Below, piece after piece: positions 44,737 through 54,463 of a stretch of DNA of 64,000 nt. Numbering within the stretch: the first letter of the stretch is position 1; each line of letters starts with the position of its first letter. The notes under the pieces are model-generated. The model did no database searches. It had not been told where the DNA came from and saw only the letters and a list, made by a program, of their open reading frames with translations. The position numbers were made by a program, and so were the translations under genes. The stretch comes from Devosia sp. ZB163 (GTDB lineage Bacteria; Pseudomonadota; Alphaproteobacteria; Rhizobiales; Devosiaceae): NCBI RefSeq assembly GCF_028613635.1, contig NZ_JAQRMY010000001.1, forward strand, positions 1,406,331 to 1,470,330, read 5' to 3'.

Positions 44737-45789
44737 CTACGGCAGCTCCTTCTCGCGGACCACCATCGCCACCACCGGGATGGCGAAGGTGAGGAACAGC
44801 AGCCGCGTCACGTGGTGCGCAGCGATGAACGCGGTATCGAAGCCAAGCGCGATGCCGAGCGCGCCCATGCCCTCGAGGGCGCCGGGCGAGAGCCCCAGCC
44901 AGATCTGGCCGAAGGGCATGTCGACAAACGGTGCCACCGCGAAGGTGACGACGGTGCAGATGGCGACGGTCAGCGCCGTCCCGGCGAGGCCGCCCAGCGC
45001 TGCCTTCTTGAACTCGTCGCGCGTGATGCCGTTGAAGCGCGAGCCGATGAGGGCGCCGATGAGGATGAAGATGCCGGTCAGCAGCACCGGGGGCATCGTT
45101 CCCTCGAACAGCCCGGCGAACTTCGCGCTGATCGAGGTGGCCATGGCGCCTAGCGCGTAGCCGGCCGGGATCTTGAGCCTGGTGAAGATGAAGCCGACCA
45201 CGCAGCAGGCCACCGCGACGACGGCGAGCGTCACCAGATCCATCGGCGGCGCGGCGGGGGCGCCTTCGTACTGCCCGAGCGGCAGGAACATCGCCCCGAT
45301 CGGCACGCAGATGGTGAGGATCAGGATGCGGATCACCTGGATGATGATGATCTGCCGGCTGTCGCCCATCCCGGCCGCCGCGATCGACATCACGAAACTG
45401 AGGTGCCCCGGGAACGAGCTGAGATAGGCCGTGCCGCGGTCGAGCCCGAACATCTTGCGCAGCAATAGCCCGGTCAGGCTGATGATGAGCACCAGTTCGA
45501 CCGCCATGGCGGCGAGGGTCACCGGCCACTGCACCATGAGCGCCAGCGAGTCGCGCGCCACCGCGGCGCCCATCGACAAGCCCGTCAGCACGAAGGTCAG
45601 GTCGCGCAGCCAGTTGGGCAGCATCACCTTGACTCCGGCCAGCGCTGCGATGGCAACAGCCAGTGCCCCGCCCATGAGCCAGGCGGCCGGCAGGTTGAGC
45701 AGCGCCGCGACACCGCCGCCGGCAACTGAAATCAGCAATGTGATGAGTGTCCGCTGGGTGACGGTGCCAGCGGAAAGGGGAGGGGACAT
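44737..45789 (-). CDS. AbrB family (ammonia monooxygenase-like) membrane protein
   Basis: A 350-residue integral membrane protein with about ten spans made of two repeats, family PF05145 (called AbrB or ammonia monooxygenase in databases, though neither name reflects a proven function; it is not the DNA-binding AbrB). Each half contains a GxxMGxxL/ALGAMATSISAKFAG-type block and SSFPGHLSFVMSIAAAG is recognisable. A transporter or regulator role has been suggested. It lies 52 bp upstream of the secreted hypothetical gene in the same direction, so the two may be cotranscribed. Confidence 0.85.
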   Translation of the reverse strand: MSPPLSAGTVTQRTLITLLISVAGGGVAALLNLPAAWLMGGALAVAIAALAGVKVMLPNWLRDLTFVLTGLSMGAAVARDSLALMVQWPVTLAAMAVELVLIISLTGLLLRKMFGLDRGTAYLSSFPGHLSFVMSIAAAGMGDSRQIIIIQVIRILILTICVPIGAMFLPLGQYEGAPAAPPMDLVTLAVVAVACCVVGFIFTRLKIPAGYALGAMATSISAKFAGLFEGTMPPVLLTGIFILIGALIGSRFNGITRDEFKKAALGGLAGTALTVAICTVVTFAVAPFVDMPFGQIWLGLSPGALEGMGALGIALGFDTAFIAAHHVTRLLFLTFAIPVVAMVVREKELP

Positions 45790-45980
45790 CGGCAGATTCG
45801 AGATGGCTAGTAGCCTAACTATCCATCAATCGCAGGGTTGGCGGAAGGGCCTATCGACCGGCTACGACTACTTGGCGAGGCGTGGCTCGGTCCCGGCCAG
45901 CAGCCGCTGCGAGGATCGAGCCAAGCGAAACGGTTCGGGATACCGCGAGGGGACGATAGACGCACCGGCTGTGCCACAAC

Positions 45981-46020
45981 GCCCCCTCGCCCCTCTGGGG
46001 AGAGGGTTGGGGTGAGGGGC
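45981..46020. repeat. Short palindromic repeat next to the M20 gene
   Basis: GCCCCCTCGCCCCTCTGGGG followed by AGAGGGTTGGGGTGAGGGGC folds as a 40-bp imperfect hairpin. It ends 16 bp before the stop codon of the leftward M20 gene, where it may terminate transcription. The remainder of the 247-bp gap (45790-45980) shows no gene. Confidence 0.65.
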
Positions 46021-46036
46021 GCCCCACGCGCCGTTC

Positions 46037-47197
46037 TCAGTTCTGCGGCGCGCTCTCCACCAGCTTCACGAAATAGCTCACCCCGGCCGGGATGATCTCG
46101 TCGTTGAAGTCGTAGGTGTCGGAGTGGAGTTCTGAGGTCGCGCCGTTGCCGAGGAAGATGTAGGCGCCGGGACGGGCCTCGAGCATGTAGGAAAAGTCCT
46201 CGCCGCCCATCTTGGCGTCGGTGTTGGCGTCGACGCGGTCCTCGCCGACGATCTCGGCGGCGATGCGCGCTGCGTACTCGGTCTGCTCGGGCGAATTGAC
46301 CGTCACCGGGTAGCCGCGGCGATAGGCGATCTCGGCCCTGCCGCCGAAGGTCGAGGCGATGCCGTGCGCCACTGCGCGCAGCCGCTCTTCCATGTAGTCG
46401 CGGATGCTCTCGTCGAGCGTGCGCACCGTGCCGGTGAGCTTCACCGTGCGGGGGATGATGTTGAAGGCCTCGCCGGCCTGCACCATGGTGACGCTGAGCA
46501 CGGCCGACTTCATCGGATCGACGTCGCGCGACACGATCGTGTGGAGTGCGGTGATCATCTGCGCCGCGATCATCACCGGATCGACGGTGTTGTGCGGGAA
46601 GGCCGCGTGCCCGCCCTCACCCTCGATGACGATGGCGAACTCGTCGCTGGCCGCCATGATGCCGCCGACGCGGATGCCGAAATGGCCGGCCGGTGTGCCC
46701 GGCATGTTGTGGAGGCCGTAGACCTCCTCGATGCCGAAACGCTCCATCAGCCCGTCCTCGAGCATGGCGCGGCCGCCGGCCCCGCCTTCCTCGGCGGGCT
46801 GGAAGATCAGCACGGCCTTGCCGTCGAAATTGCGCGTCTCGCTCAGGTACTTAGCGGCGCCGAGCAGCATGGCGGTGTGCCCGTCGTGCCCGCAGGCATG
46901 CATGCGTCCGGTCGTGGCGCTCTGGTAGGGCTTGCCGGTCTTCTCGGTGATCGGCAGCGCATCCATGTCGGCGCGCAGGCCCATCGTCCTGCCCGGGCCG
47001 CGTCCGTTGATGACGCCGACGACGCCCGTCCGCCCGATGCCGGTGACCACCTCGTCGACCCCGAATGAACGCAGCAGTTCAGCCACGCGGCTGGACGTGC
47101 GGGGCAGGTCGTACTGCAGTTCGGGATGCGTATGGAAATCACGGCGCCATTCGGCGACTTCGTCGGCGAACTCGGCAATCCGGTTGATGACGGGCAT
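46037..47197 (-). CDS. M20 family amidohydrolase (hippurate hydrolase/aminoacylase-like)
   Basis: A 386-residue metallohydrolase of the M20D group (HipO, N-acyl-L-amino acid amidohydrolase, IAA-amino acid hydrolase), which removes an acyl group from an amino acid. The conserved RRDFHTHPELQ is near the start, the metal ligands are in MHACGHDGHTAMLLGAAK and QPAEEGGAGG, and the last ligand His in the SELHSDTYDF region. The start is the ATG at 47197; the frame is open to 47806 as a shadow of etfB. Divergent to etfB with 169 bp between them. Confidence 0.92.
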   Translation of the reverse strand: MPVINRIAEFADEVAEWRRDFHTHPELQYDLPRTSSRVAELLRSFGVDEVVTGIGRTGVVGVINGRGPGRTMGLRADMDALPITEKTGKPYQSATTGRMHACGHDGHTAMLLGAAKYLSETRNFDGKAVLIFQPAEEGGAGGRAMLEDGLMERFGIEEVYGLHNMPGTPAGHFGIRVGGIMAASDEFAIVIEGEGGHAAFPHNTVDPVMIAAQMITALHTIVSRDVDPMKSAVLSVTMVQAGEAFNIIPRTVKLTGTVRTLDESIRDYMEERLRAVAHGIASTFGGRAEIAYRRGYPVTVNSPEQTEYAARIAAEIVGEDRVDANTDAKMGGEDFSYMLEARPGAYIFLGNGATSELHSDTYDFNDEIIPAGVSYFVKLVESAPQN

Positions 47198-47366
47198 AGA
47201 AAAACCTGGGAGTCGTAAAACCGCAGTGTGCCGGTGGGGGCGCTGGGGCGTCAACCCATTGGTACGCCATTCCCTTCGGCATCGAATGCGTAGGCAGAAT
47301 TTCTCCGCCCGAACTTGCCCGCTCTCGCCATATTTGCCAAACCACCGGCAACCTCCGGAGGACCTG

Positions 47367-48125
47367 ATGAAAATCCTCGTTGCCGTGAAGCGCGTCGTCG
47401 ACCACGCGGTGCGCGTACGTGTCCGCCCCGATGGTTCGGGTGTCGAGACCGAGAACGTGCGCATGTCGATGAACCCGTTCGACAAGAACGCGGTCGAGGC
47501 GGCTGTGCAGCTGGGTGAAGCCGGGCACGCGGACGAGATCGTCGTCGTCTCGATCGGCCCCAGGCAGAGCAACGACGTGATCCTCACGGCGCTCGCCATG
47601 GGCGCGCATCGGGGCATCCTCATCGAGGCCGACGGCCGGGTCGAGACGCTGGCGGTGGCCAAGCTCCTCAGGGCCGTGGTCGACGAGGAAAAGCCCGACC
47701 TGGTGTTGCTCGGCAAGCAGGCTGTCGATGACGATTCCAACCAGGTCGGCCAGATGCTGGCGGGGCTGCTCGACTGGCCGCAGGCGACGTTCGCATCGGA
47801 GATCAAGGTGGTGGGCGGGGGCCTCGAGGTTACCCGCGAGGTCGACTACGGCCGCGCCACCATCGGCGTTGCGCTCCCGGCGATCGTCACCGCCGACCTG
47901 CGCCTCAACACGCCGCGCAACGCCGCGCTGCCCATGGTGATGAAGGCCCGCTCGAAGCCGCTCGCCGTGCGCCCGGTCGCCGAGTTCGGCATCGATGTCG
48001 CGCCGCGCCTCAAGGTCGAGAAGGTGAGCCCGCCGGCGGAACGCCCGGGCGGTCGCAAGCTCGGCTCCGTCGATGAACTGGCGGCGGCGATCAAGTCCGA
48101 ACTCTCCGAGCTGGAGGCGCTCTGA
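47367..48125 (+). CDS. etfB: Electron transfer flavoprotein, beta subunit
   Basis: EtfB (252 residues) forms, with EtfA, the soluble flavoprotein that carries electrons from acyl-CoA and related dehydrogenases to ETF:quinone oxidoreductase. It binds AMP. MKILVAVKRVVD starts it; the ETF beta signature VxxALAMGAHRGI and the docking-loop region GKQAVDDDSNQVGQMLA are present. The ATG is preceded by CCGGAGG. Its stop overlaps the etfA start by one base (TGATG). Confidence 0.96.
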   Translation: MKILVAVKRVVDHAVRVRVRPDGSGVETENVRMSMNPFDKNAVEAAVQLGEAGHADEIVVVSIGPRQSNDVILTALAMGAHRGILIEADGRVETLAVAKLLRAVVDEEKPDLVLLGKQAVDDDSNQVGQMLAGLLDWPQATFASEIKVVGGGLEVTREVDYGRATIGVALPAIVTADLRLNTPRNAALPMVMKARSKPLAVRPVAEFGIDVAPRLKVEKVSPPAERPGGRKLGSVDELAAAIKSELSELEAL

Positions 48126-49051
48126 TGGCTGTTCTCGTTCTCGCCGAACACGACCTGGGCAAGCTCTCCGCTTCGACGGCCCGCATTGTCGCCGCCGCCG
48201 AGCGGCTGGGCCCGGTGCACCTTCTGGTCGCAGGGCAGGGCGTGGCGGAAGTGGCAGCCGAGGCGGCCAGGATCGCCGGTGTCGAGAAGGTTCTCGTCGC
48301 CGACAGCCCGGCGCTCGCCGAACTGACGGCGGAAGCGGTCGCGAAGCTGCTGGCCGAACTGGCCGAGCCCTATGGTCATATCGTCGCCGCTTCGGCCTCG
48401 ACCGGCCGCGACGCGATCCCGCGGCTCGCGGCGAAGCTCGATGTGATGCCGGTCACCGACGTGATCGCCATCCACGGGCCCAACCGCTTCGACCGGCCGA
48501 TCTATGCCGGCAACGCCATCGAGACGATCGCCTCGGGCGAGCCCAAGCACCTGCTGACCATCCGCGCCTCGGCCTTCCGTCCGGCCCAGTCCGGCAACAA
48601 TGCGCCGATCTCGGCGGTCGGGCCCGATGTCGCGGCGGTGGCGAAGTTCATCGCGGCGCACCGCACCGAGAGTGAGTTGCCGGAGCTGTCGACGGCTCAG
48701 ATCGTCGTCGCCGGCGGCGTGTCGTTCGGCTCGGCCGAGAGGTTCGCGCTGGTCGAGGATCTGGCCCGCACGCTTGGCGCCGCCGTCGGCGCCACGCGCG
48801 CCGCGGTCGATGCGGGTTATGCTCCCAATGACTGGCAGGTCGGCCAGACGGGCAAGATCATCGCCCCCGACCTATATATCGGTATCGGCATTTCCGGTGC
48901 CCTGCAGCACCTCGCCGGCATCCAGGGCGCCAGGAAGATCGTCGCCATCAACAAGGACCCGGAGGCGCCGCTGATGAAGATCGCGGATATCGCGCTGGTG
49001 GGGGATCTGTTCGAGGTGGTGCCGCAGTTGATCGCGGGGTTGAAACGGTAG
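48125..49051 (+). CDS. etfA: Electron transfer flavoprotein, alpha subunit
   Basis: EtfA (308 residues) binds FAD through its C-terminal domain; the signature [19 protein letters not shown] (quoted whole) followed by [18 protein letters not shown] is intact, and the N-terminal half is the shared fold with EtfB. Starts at the overlapping ATG at 48125. It is directly followed by a palindromic repeat and then an aminotransferase gene. In many alphaproteobacteria a 3-hydroxybutyryl-CoA dehydrogenase gene follows etfA; here it does not. Confidence 0.96.
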   Translation: MAVLVLAEHDLGKLSASTARIVAAAERLGPVHLLVAGQGVAEVAAEAARIAGVEKVLVADSPALAELTAEAVAKLLAELAEPYGHIVAASASTGRDAIPRLAAKLDVMPVTDVIAIHGPNRFDRPIYAGNAIETIASGEPKHLLTIRASAFRPAQSGNNAPISAVGPDVAAVAKFIAAHRTESELPELSTAQIVVAGGVSFGSAERFALVEDLARTLGAAVGATRAAVDAGYAPNDWQVGQTGKIIAPDLYIGIGISGALQHLAGIQGARKIVAINKDPEAPLMKIADIALVGDLFEVVPQLIAGLKR

Positions 49052-49058
49052 GCTGTTC

Positions 49059-49158
49059 GCCTCCCTCCCCCTTGAGGGGAGGGAACGAGGGAGGGGGTGG
49101 TCCGGCGATCACCGATGGACCCCCACCCCCAGCCCCTCCCCTCAAGGGGGAGGGGAGC
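49059..49158. repeat. Type B palindromic repeat
   Basis: A full 100-bp copy: CCTCCCTCCCCCTTGAGGGG, GGGAACGAGGGAGGGGGTGG, GATCACCGATGGACCCCCAC, then CTCCCCTCAAGGGGGAGGGG. It starts eight bases after the etfA stop and ends 71 bp before the aminotransferase gene. Very close in sequence to the copy at 44271-44370. Confidence 0.85.
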
Positions 49159-49229
49159 AAACCGCCCCGTTGCATTTCGCCCATCCTCGCCTATAACAGC
49201 CCCGCCTTGTTTTTCCCCGGAAACCCCTG

Positions 49230-50414
49230 ATGTTTGAGACCCTCAAGAAGGCCACGCTCGATAAGATTTTCGTGCTGATGGCCGAGTACGCCAACGATCC
49301 CCGCGACGGGAAGATCGACCTGGGCGTGGGCGTCTACAAAGATCCCAAGGGCGTGACGCCGGTGATGAGCTCGGTCAGGAAGGCCGAGCAGAAGATGCTC
49401 GAGACCGCCAAGACCAAGACCTACAAGGGTGTGGTCGGCAACAAGGAATTCTCGGCCGCCGTGGTCGATCTCGCCCTCGGTGGCGTGGTCGATTCGAAGC
49501 GCATCCGCTGCGTCAACGGCGCCGGCGGCACAGGCGCGCTGTCGATCCTGATGAACGTGCTGGCGCGCGCCCGTCCGGGTGGCCGCATCTTCATTTCCGA
49601 TCCGAGCTGGCCGAACCACTGGCCGATGACCGAACTGGTCGGGCTGAAGCCGCACCACTATCCATACTTCGATCCCAAGACCCGCGCCGTCGATTTCAAG
49701 GCGATGATGGGCGTGCTGGATACCCTCAACTCGAACGACATCGTGCTGCTGCACGGCTGCTGCCACAACCCGACGGGCGCGAGCCTCAGCAACGCGCAGT
49801 GGGACGAGGTGGTCGAGAGCCTGAAGCGCACCGGCGCCTTCCCGCTGGTCGACCTCGCCTATCTCGGCTTCGGCGATGGCATCGAGGCCGACGCCTATGG
49901 CGTCCGCAAGGTCGTGTCCTCGGTGCCCGAGTCGATGGTCGCCTTCTCGGCCTCCAAGAACTTCGGCCTCTATCGCGAGCGCGCCGGCGTCGCCATCGCG
50001 ATCGCCAGGGATTCGGAGAGCGCCGACGTCGTCTCCTCGCAGATGCAGAACGTCATCCGCGCGACCATCAGCCAGACCCCGGACCATGGCGCCGAGATCG
50101 TCCGCCTGATCCTCGAGGACAAGGACCTGCGCGCCGAGTGGGAAGCCGAGCTGACCGAGATGCGCGAGCGCATGAAGCGCCTGCGCGTCAAGCTCGCCGA
50201 GGCCATCCGCCAGCGCTCGAACTCGACCGACTTCGACTTCATCGCCGATCACACCGGCATGTTCTCGCTGCTCGGCCTGCCCGAGGACGTGGTCACGAAA
50301 CTGAAGCTCGACGATGCGATCTACATGATCAACGACTCGCGCATCAACGTGGCCGGCATCCCCGAGGATCGCATCGGCGAACTCGCCGACAAGATGCTCG
50401 CGGCCCTGCGCTGA
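49230..50414 (+). CDS. Aromatic amino acid aminotransferase (class I, TyrB-like)
   Basis: PLP-dependent aminotransferase of 394 residues. Sequence features are those of the aspartate/aromatic class Ia: [16 protein letters not shown] at about 30-45, HGCCHNPTG at 175-183, the PLP lysine Lys243 in [15 protein letters not shown], and a distal Arg for the substrate carboxylate in the RINVAGI segment near the end. It would interconvert tyrosine, phenylalanine or aspartate with their keto acids using 2-oxoglutarate. Single gene, same direction as etfBA but separated by a repeat. Confidence 0.93.
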   Translation: MFETLKKATLDKIFVLMAEYANDPRDGKIDLGVGVYKDPKGVTPVMSSVRKAEQKMLETAKTKTYKGVVGNKEFSAAVVDLALGGVVDSKRIRCVNGAGGTGALSILMNVLARARPGGRIFISDPSWPNHWPMTELVGLKPHHYPYFDPKTRAVDFKAMMGVLDTLNSNDIVLLHGCCHNPTGASLSNAQWDEVVESLKRTGAFPLVDLAYLGFGDGIEADAYGVRKVVSSVPESMVAFSASKNFGLYRERAGVAIAIARDSESADVVSSQMQNVIRATISQTPDHGAEIVRLILEDKDLRAEWEAELTEMRERMKRLRVKLAEAIRQRSNSTDFDFIADHTGMFSLLGLPEDVVTKLKLDDAIYMINDSRINVAGIPEDRIGELADKMLAALR

Positions 50415-50507
50415 GCGACTGCACAAACCCCCGGCGCGACCTTGCTTCGCGCCGGATTTCGACTACCTATTAGGTAGACAAAATCTGGTTCCTGGAGGCG
50501 AACGCCC

Positions 50508-51161
50508 ATGAAGTTTTTCGTCGATACCGCTGAGATCAAGGATATCCGTGATCTCCACGAAACCGGCCTTTTGGACGGGGTGACGACGAACCCCTCGCTC
50601 ATCGCCAAGTCGGGCCGCGACTTCAAGGAAGTCATCAAGGAAATCTGCGACATCGTGCCCGGCCCGGTTTCGGCCGAGGTGGCCGCCACCGACTACGAGG
50701 GCATGGTTGCCGAAGGCCGCCTGCTCGCCAAGATCGCCGACAACGTCGTGGTCAAGGTGCCGCTGACCATCGATGGCCTCAAGGCCACCAAGACCTTCTC
50801 CAAGGAAGGCATCAAGATCAACGTCACGCTCTGCTTCTCGCCCAACCAGGCGCTGCTCGCGGCCAAGGTCGGCGCGACCTACATCTCGCCCTTCATCGGC
50901 CGCCTCGACGACATCAACCTCGAGGGCATGCAGCTGATCCGCGACATCCGGCAGATCTACGACAACTACGACTTCTCGACCGAAATCCTCGCGGCCTCGA
51001 TCCGCTCGGCGAACCACGTGACGGAAGCCGCCCTCGCCGGCGCCGACGTCGCCACGATCCCGCCGGCCGTGATCTACAAGCTCGCCGACCACCCGCTGAC
51101 CAAGTCGGGCCTCGAGCAGTTCGTCAAGGACTGGAAGGCGACCGGCCAGTCGATCCTGTAG
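50508..51161 (+). CDS. tal: Transaldolase / fructose-6-phosphate aldolase (TalC-like)
   Basis: A short (217 residues) transaldolase-type TIM barrel of the TalC/MipB/FSA group. It begins [10 protein letters not shown], has the conserved [12 protein letters not shown] block, and the Schiff-base Lys83 in VVKVPLT. Most alphaproteobacterial members of this group act as true transaldolases in the pentose phosphate pathway rather than as fructose-6-phosphate aldolases; the sequence alone does not settle it. A good ribosome binding site (GGAGGCG) precedes the ATG. Confidence 0.92.
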   Translation: MKFFVDTAEIKDIRDLHETGLLDGVTTNPSLIAKSGRDFKEVIKEICDIVPGPVSAEVAATDYEGMVAEGRLLAKIADNVVVKVPLTIDGLKATKTFSKEGIKINVTLCFSPNQALLAAKVGATYISPFIGRLDDINLEGMQLIRDIRQIYDNYDFSTEILAASIRSANHVTEAALAGADVATIPPAVIYKLADHPLTKSGLEQFVKDWKATGQSIL

Positions 51162-51186
51162 TTCGGCGCTGTCCTATCAGTCGGTT

Positions 51187-51343
51187 GCCTCCTCCCCTTG
51201 TGGGAGAAGGTGCCCGAAGGGCGGATGAGGGGTCTCTCTCCGCGAACTCGTCGTTCCTCGCTCCGCTCGGATCGCGCTACACTTCGTTGCGCGGACCCCT
51301 CATCCGGCGCTGCGCGCCACCTTCTCCCACAAGGGGAGAAGGC
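51187..51343. repeat. Type A palindromic repeat
   Basis: A 157-bp copy, the same length as that at 23064-23220: left arm GCCTCCTCCCCTTGTGGGAG, inner GGCGGATGAGGGG and CCCCTCATCCGGCGC, right arm CTTCTCCCACAAGGGGAGAA. The central 60 bases differ between the copies. It lies between the transaldolase gene (stop 51161) and mrp (start 51372). Confidence 0.88.
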
Positions 51344-51371
51344 AAGGCACCTCACCCTCGGTGCATTCCAA

Positions 51372-52451
51372 ATGGCCAATGAACTCATCGCTACCGCCGT
51401 CCGCAGCGCACTCAACGCCGTCGAGATCCCCGGCGGCGGTTCGCTTGCCGGTTATGGCGGGCTGAGCGAGATCATCGTCACTACCGGCGCCGTGGCCTTT
51501 GCCATTTCGGTCGCGCCCGGCATGGAGGCTGCCTTCGGGCCGGCGCGCGAACGTGCGCAGGCGGCGGCCGAAAAGGTCGCCGAGGGCCGCAAGGTCATGG
51601 TCTCGCTGACCTCCGACCGCGCCCAGGCGGCGACGGGACAGGCCAAGGCCCAGGGCCGGCCGGGTCCGCCGCCGCGCGAGGCCGTTCCCGGTGTCCGCCA
51701 CATCATCGCGGTGGGCTCTGGCAAGGGCGGCGTGGGCAAGTCGACGGTTGCGGTCAACCTCGCACTCGCCTTCGCGGCCGAGGGGCTCAGGACCGGCATC
51801 CTCGATGCCGATCTCTACGGGCCGTCGATCCCCAAGCTGCTCGCCCTCGAGGGCAAGCCCGCGGTGCGCGAGGATGGCATCTTCTCGCCGCACGAGGCCT
51901 ATGGCCTCAAGGCCATGTCGATCGGCTCGATGCTGACGGCCAACCAGGCTGTCGTCTGGCGCGGGCCGATGGCCACCTCCGCCCTGCGCCAGCTGCTGCG
52001 CGAGAGCGAGTGGGGCGGGCTCGACGTGCTCGTCGTCGACCTGCCGCCCGGCACCGGCGACATCCAGATCTCGCTCGTCCAGCAGGTGCCGCTGCTCGGC
52101 GCCGTCATCGTCTCGACGCCGCAGGACCTCGCGCTGATCGACGCCAAGAAGGCGATGGACATGCTGCTGAGGACCGACGTGCCGATCCTCGGCCTCGTCG
52201 AGAACATGAGCTACTTCGTCGCCCCGGACACCGGCAAGCGCTACGACATCTTCGGCCATGGCGGCGCGCAGAACGCGGCTGCGAGCTTCGATATCCCGTT
52301 CCTCGGCGAAATCCCCCTGGTGATGTCGATCCGCGAGAGCTCGGACGCCGGCAGGCCGGTGGTTGCCACCGACCCGGATGGTCCGGAAGGGCAGGCCTTC
52401 CGCACTATCGCCCGCAATATCCTCGCCGCCAGCCCGCAACTCAGGCCCTGA
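51372..52451 (+). CDS. mrp: Mrp/NBP35 family iron-sulfur cluster carrier ATPase
   Basis: Mrp (ApbC) proteins are P-loop ATPases that carry Fe-S clusters to apoproteins. This one has 359 residues: a short N-terminal region in place of the usual MIP18/DUF59 domain (residues 1-85), the deviant Walker A GSGKGGVGKST at 115-125, and DLPPGTGDIQISL near 223-235. The CxxC normally used to hold the cluster is replaced by A284 and T287 in YFVAPDTG, a change I recall in other alphaproteobacteria. The ATG at 51372 is chosen because upstream sequence is repeat DNA. A GNAT gene follows after 3 bp. Confidence 0.93.
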   Translation: MANELIATAVRSALNAVEIPGGGSLAGYGGLSEIIVTTGAVAFAISVAPGMEAAFGPARERAQAAAEKVAEGRKVMVSLTSDRAQAATGQAKAQGRPGPPPREAVPGVRHIIAVGSGKGGVGKSTVAVNLALAFAAEGLRTGILDADLYGPSIPKLLALEGKPAVREDGIFSPHEAYGLKAMSIGSMLTANQAVVWRGPMATSALRQLLRESEWGGLDVLVVDLPPGTGDIQISLVQQVPLLGAVIVSTPQDLALIDAKKAMDMLLRTDVPILGLVENMSYFVAPDTGKRYDIFGHGGAQNAAASFDIPFLGEIPLVMSIRESSDAGRPVVATDPDGPEGQAFRTIARNILAASPQLRP

Positions 52452-52454
52452 TCG

Positions 52455-52880
52455 ATGCTGTCGATCCGGCCCGCGAGCGAAGCTGACATCGAAACGGTGG
52501 TCGGCATCGCCCCCGCCGGGCCCGAGCGCCGCGAAGCGATCGCCGAATGGGTGCGGGCCGGGGAATGCCACATCGCGTGGCGGGACGGTTTCGCCGCCGG
52601 CTATGTCGTCCTCACCCGCAGCTTCTTCCGCTCGCCGTTCATCGAGATGCTGGTGGTTTCGCCCACGGCTCGGCGCGAGGGCATCGGCCGCGCGCTCATT
52701 GAGCACTGCATCGGCCTGACCCCGCCGGAGCTCAAGCTCTGGACCTCGACCAACGAGTCCAACACGCCGATGCGCCTTCTGTTGCCGCAACTCGGCTTCG
52801 CGCAGACGGGCATGTTCGAGCATCTCGACCCCGGCGATCCTGAGCTGATCTTCCTGCGCTGGCCTGACGGCGCCTCGTAA
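52455..52880 (+). CDS. GNAT family N-acetyltransferase
   Basis: A 141-residue acetyltransferase. The acetyl-CoA binding motif A region reads MLVVSPTARREGIGRALIEHC, matching the R/Q-x-x-G-x-G/A rule (RREGIG). The substrate, probably an amine or protein N-terminus, is unknown. It starts 3 bases after the mrp stop, so it is cotranscribed with mrp. The distance suggests a linked but not obviously related function. Confidence 0.85.
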   Translation: MLSIRPASEADIETVVGIAPAGPERREAIAEWVRAGECHIAWRDGFAAGYVVLTRSFFRSPFIEMLVVSPTARREGIGRALIEHCIGLTPPELKLWTSTNESNTPMRLLLPQLGFAQTGMFEHLDPGDPELIFLRWPDGAS

Positions 52881-52890
52881 GCGATTGGGT

Positions 52891-53009
52891 CCCTCATCGC
52901 CGGGCTTGTCCCGGTGATCCAGCCGCCGCGCGTCGGCGCGGCGAGGGGAGTCGTTTCACGCGGCAGACGCCGCGTGGCTGGATGGCCGGGACAAGCCCGG
53001 CCATGAGGG
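52891..53009. repeat. Type E palindromic repeat
   Basis: CCCTCATCGCCGGGCTTGTC at the left edge and its near reverse complement GACAAGCCCGGCCATGAGGG at the right edge, with inner CACGCGGCAGACGCCGCGTG. This follows the GNAT stop by 10 bp. Related arms recur at 54633-54747. Confidence 0.8.
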
Positions 53010-53065
53010 CCGACTCTGGGAGTGGTGGTGTCCTCCCCTCGTGACATCCCCCCGTCGCACTGTTA

Positions 53066-53079
53066 TGCAATCGATTACA
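53066..53079. promoter_or_regulatory. LacI-type operator upstream of the beta-glucosidase gene
   Basis: TGCAATCGATTACA is a 14-bp palindrome with one mismatched pair and a central CG, the form TGnAATCGATTnCA used by many LacI-family sugar regulators. It lies 77 bp upstream of the beta-glucosidase start, the right place for repression of that gene. The regulator itself is not in the window. Confidence 0.6.
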
Positions 53080-53155
53080 TAGCCCGCTGGCGTCGAGAAT
53101 CGGCTTCGCGGAACGACCAACACGAGCGCATCAAGCGCCTCTTCGGGAGAGCCTC

Positions 53156-54463
53156 TTGTTTTCGATTTCGCGTGACGACCTCGGGCCGAACTTCCTCTTC
53201 GGCACCGCCACCGCTGCCTACCAGATCGAAGGCGGCCAGACCGACGGCCGCGGCAGCTGCATCTGGGATACATTCGCGGCAACGCCGGGCAATGTGAAGA
53301 ATGCCCATGACGGCGCGACGGCGTGCGATCACTACAACCGCTGGCCCGAGGATCTCGACCTGATCCGCGACGGCGGCTTCGATGCCTATCGCTTCTCGCT
53401 CGCCTGGCCGCGGCTCATCCCCGAAGGCACGGGCGCCGTGAACCCCAAGGGCATCGCGTTCTACGACCGGCTGATCGACGGCATGCTGGAACGCGGCCTC
53501 AAGCCCTATGCGACGCTCTATCACTGGGATCTGCCCAGCCCGCTGCAGGACAAGGGCGGCTGGATGAACCGCGACATCGCCAAGTGGTTCGCCGAATATG
53601 CCGCGCTGGTCGGCCACCATTTCGGCGACCGGCTGGCGGCTACCGCGACGATCAACGAGCCCTGGTGCGTCGCCTTCCTCAGCCACTTCCTCGGCATCCA
53701 TGCGCCGGGCTATCGCGACATCCGCGCCGCCAGCCGCGCCATGCACCACGTGCTCCTCGCCCATGGCACCGCCATCGATGCCCTGCGCGCCGAAGGCATG
53801 AAAAACCTCGGGATCGTGCTCAACCTCGAGAAGGCCGAGCCCTTTTCGGAGAGCGCAGAGGACCGGCTCGCCTTCGACTACGGCGACGCGCTGTTCAACC
53901 GCTGGTACCTCGACGGCGTGTTCAAGGGCCGCTACCCCGACATCCTCACGAGCGCGCTGGCGCAGTACCTGCCCGAGGGTTTCGAGAAGGACATGGACGT
54001 CGTCTCGCGCCCCCTCGACTGGCTGGGCATCAACTACTACACGCGCGGCCTCTACAAGTACGATGCGTCCCGTCCCGCCTTCCCGGTGACCCAGGTCAAG
54101 GGCGACCTGCCGAAGTCCGACCTGGGCTGGGAGATTTACCCCAAGGGCCTCGAGGACCTGCTGGTTCGGGTGAGCCGCGAGTACACGAAACTCCCGCTCT
54201 ACGTCACCGAGACCGGCATGAGCGAGACCGACGACACGCGGCGCGTGCAGTTCTACGACGATCACCTGCGCGCGGTCGCCAACGCACAGGGGCAGGGCGC
54301 CGACGTGCGCGGCTTCTTCGCCTGGTCGCTGCTCGACAACTACGAATGGGCCGAAGGCTACAACTCCCGCTTCGGCATCGTGCATGTCGACTACGAGACG
54401 CAGAAGCGCACGCCCAAGGGGAGCTACCGCGCGTTCCAGGGGATGCTGCACAACACGCGGTGA
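53156..54463 (+). CDS. GH1 beta-glucosidase
   Basis: Glycoside hydrolase family 1 enzyme of 435 residues, releasing glucose (or a related sugar) from the non-reducing end of beta-glucosides; cytoplasmic, since there is no signal peptide. The N-terminal signature FLFGTATAAYQIEGG, the acid/base Glu168 in TINEPW and the nucleophile Glu352 are present. The nucleophile motif is TETG here rather than the common TENG (Asn353 to Thr). The start is a TTG preceded by GGGAGA at good spacing. Expression probably responds to sugar through the LacI-type operator at 53066. Confidence 0.93.
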   Translation: MFSISRDDLGPNFLFGTATAAYQIEGGQTDGRGSCIWDTFAATPGNVKNAHDGATACDHYNRWPEDLDLIRDGGFDAYRFSLAWPRLIPEGTGAVNPKGIAFYDRLIDGMLERGLKPYATLYHWDLPSPLQDKGGWMNRDIAKWFAEYAALVGHHFGDRLAATATINEPWCVAFLSHFLGIHAPGYRDIRAASRAMHHVLLAHGTAIDALRAEGMKNLGIVLNLEKAEPFSESAEDRLAFDYGDALFNRWYLDGVFKGRYPDILTSALAQYLPEGFEKDMDVVSRPLDWLGINYYTRGLYKYDASRPAFPVTQVKGDLPKSDLGWEIYPKGLEDLLVRVSREYTKLPLYVTETGMSETDDTRRVQFYDDHLRAVANAQGQGADVRGFFAWSLLDNYEWAEGYNSRFGIVHVDYETQKRTPKGSYRAFQGMLHNTR

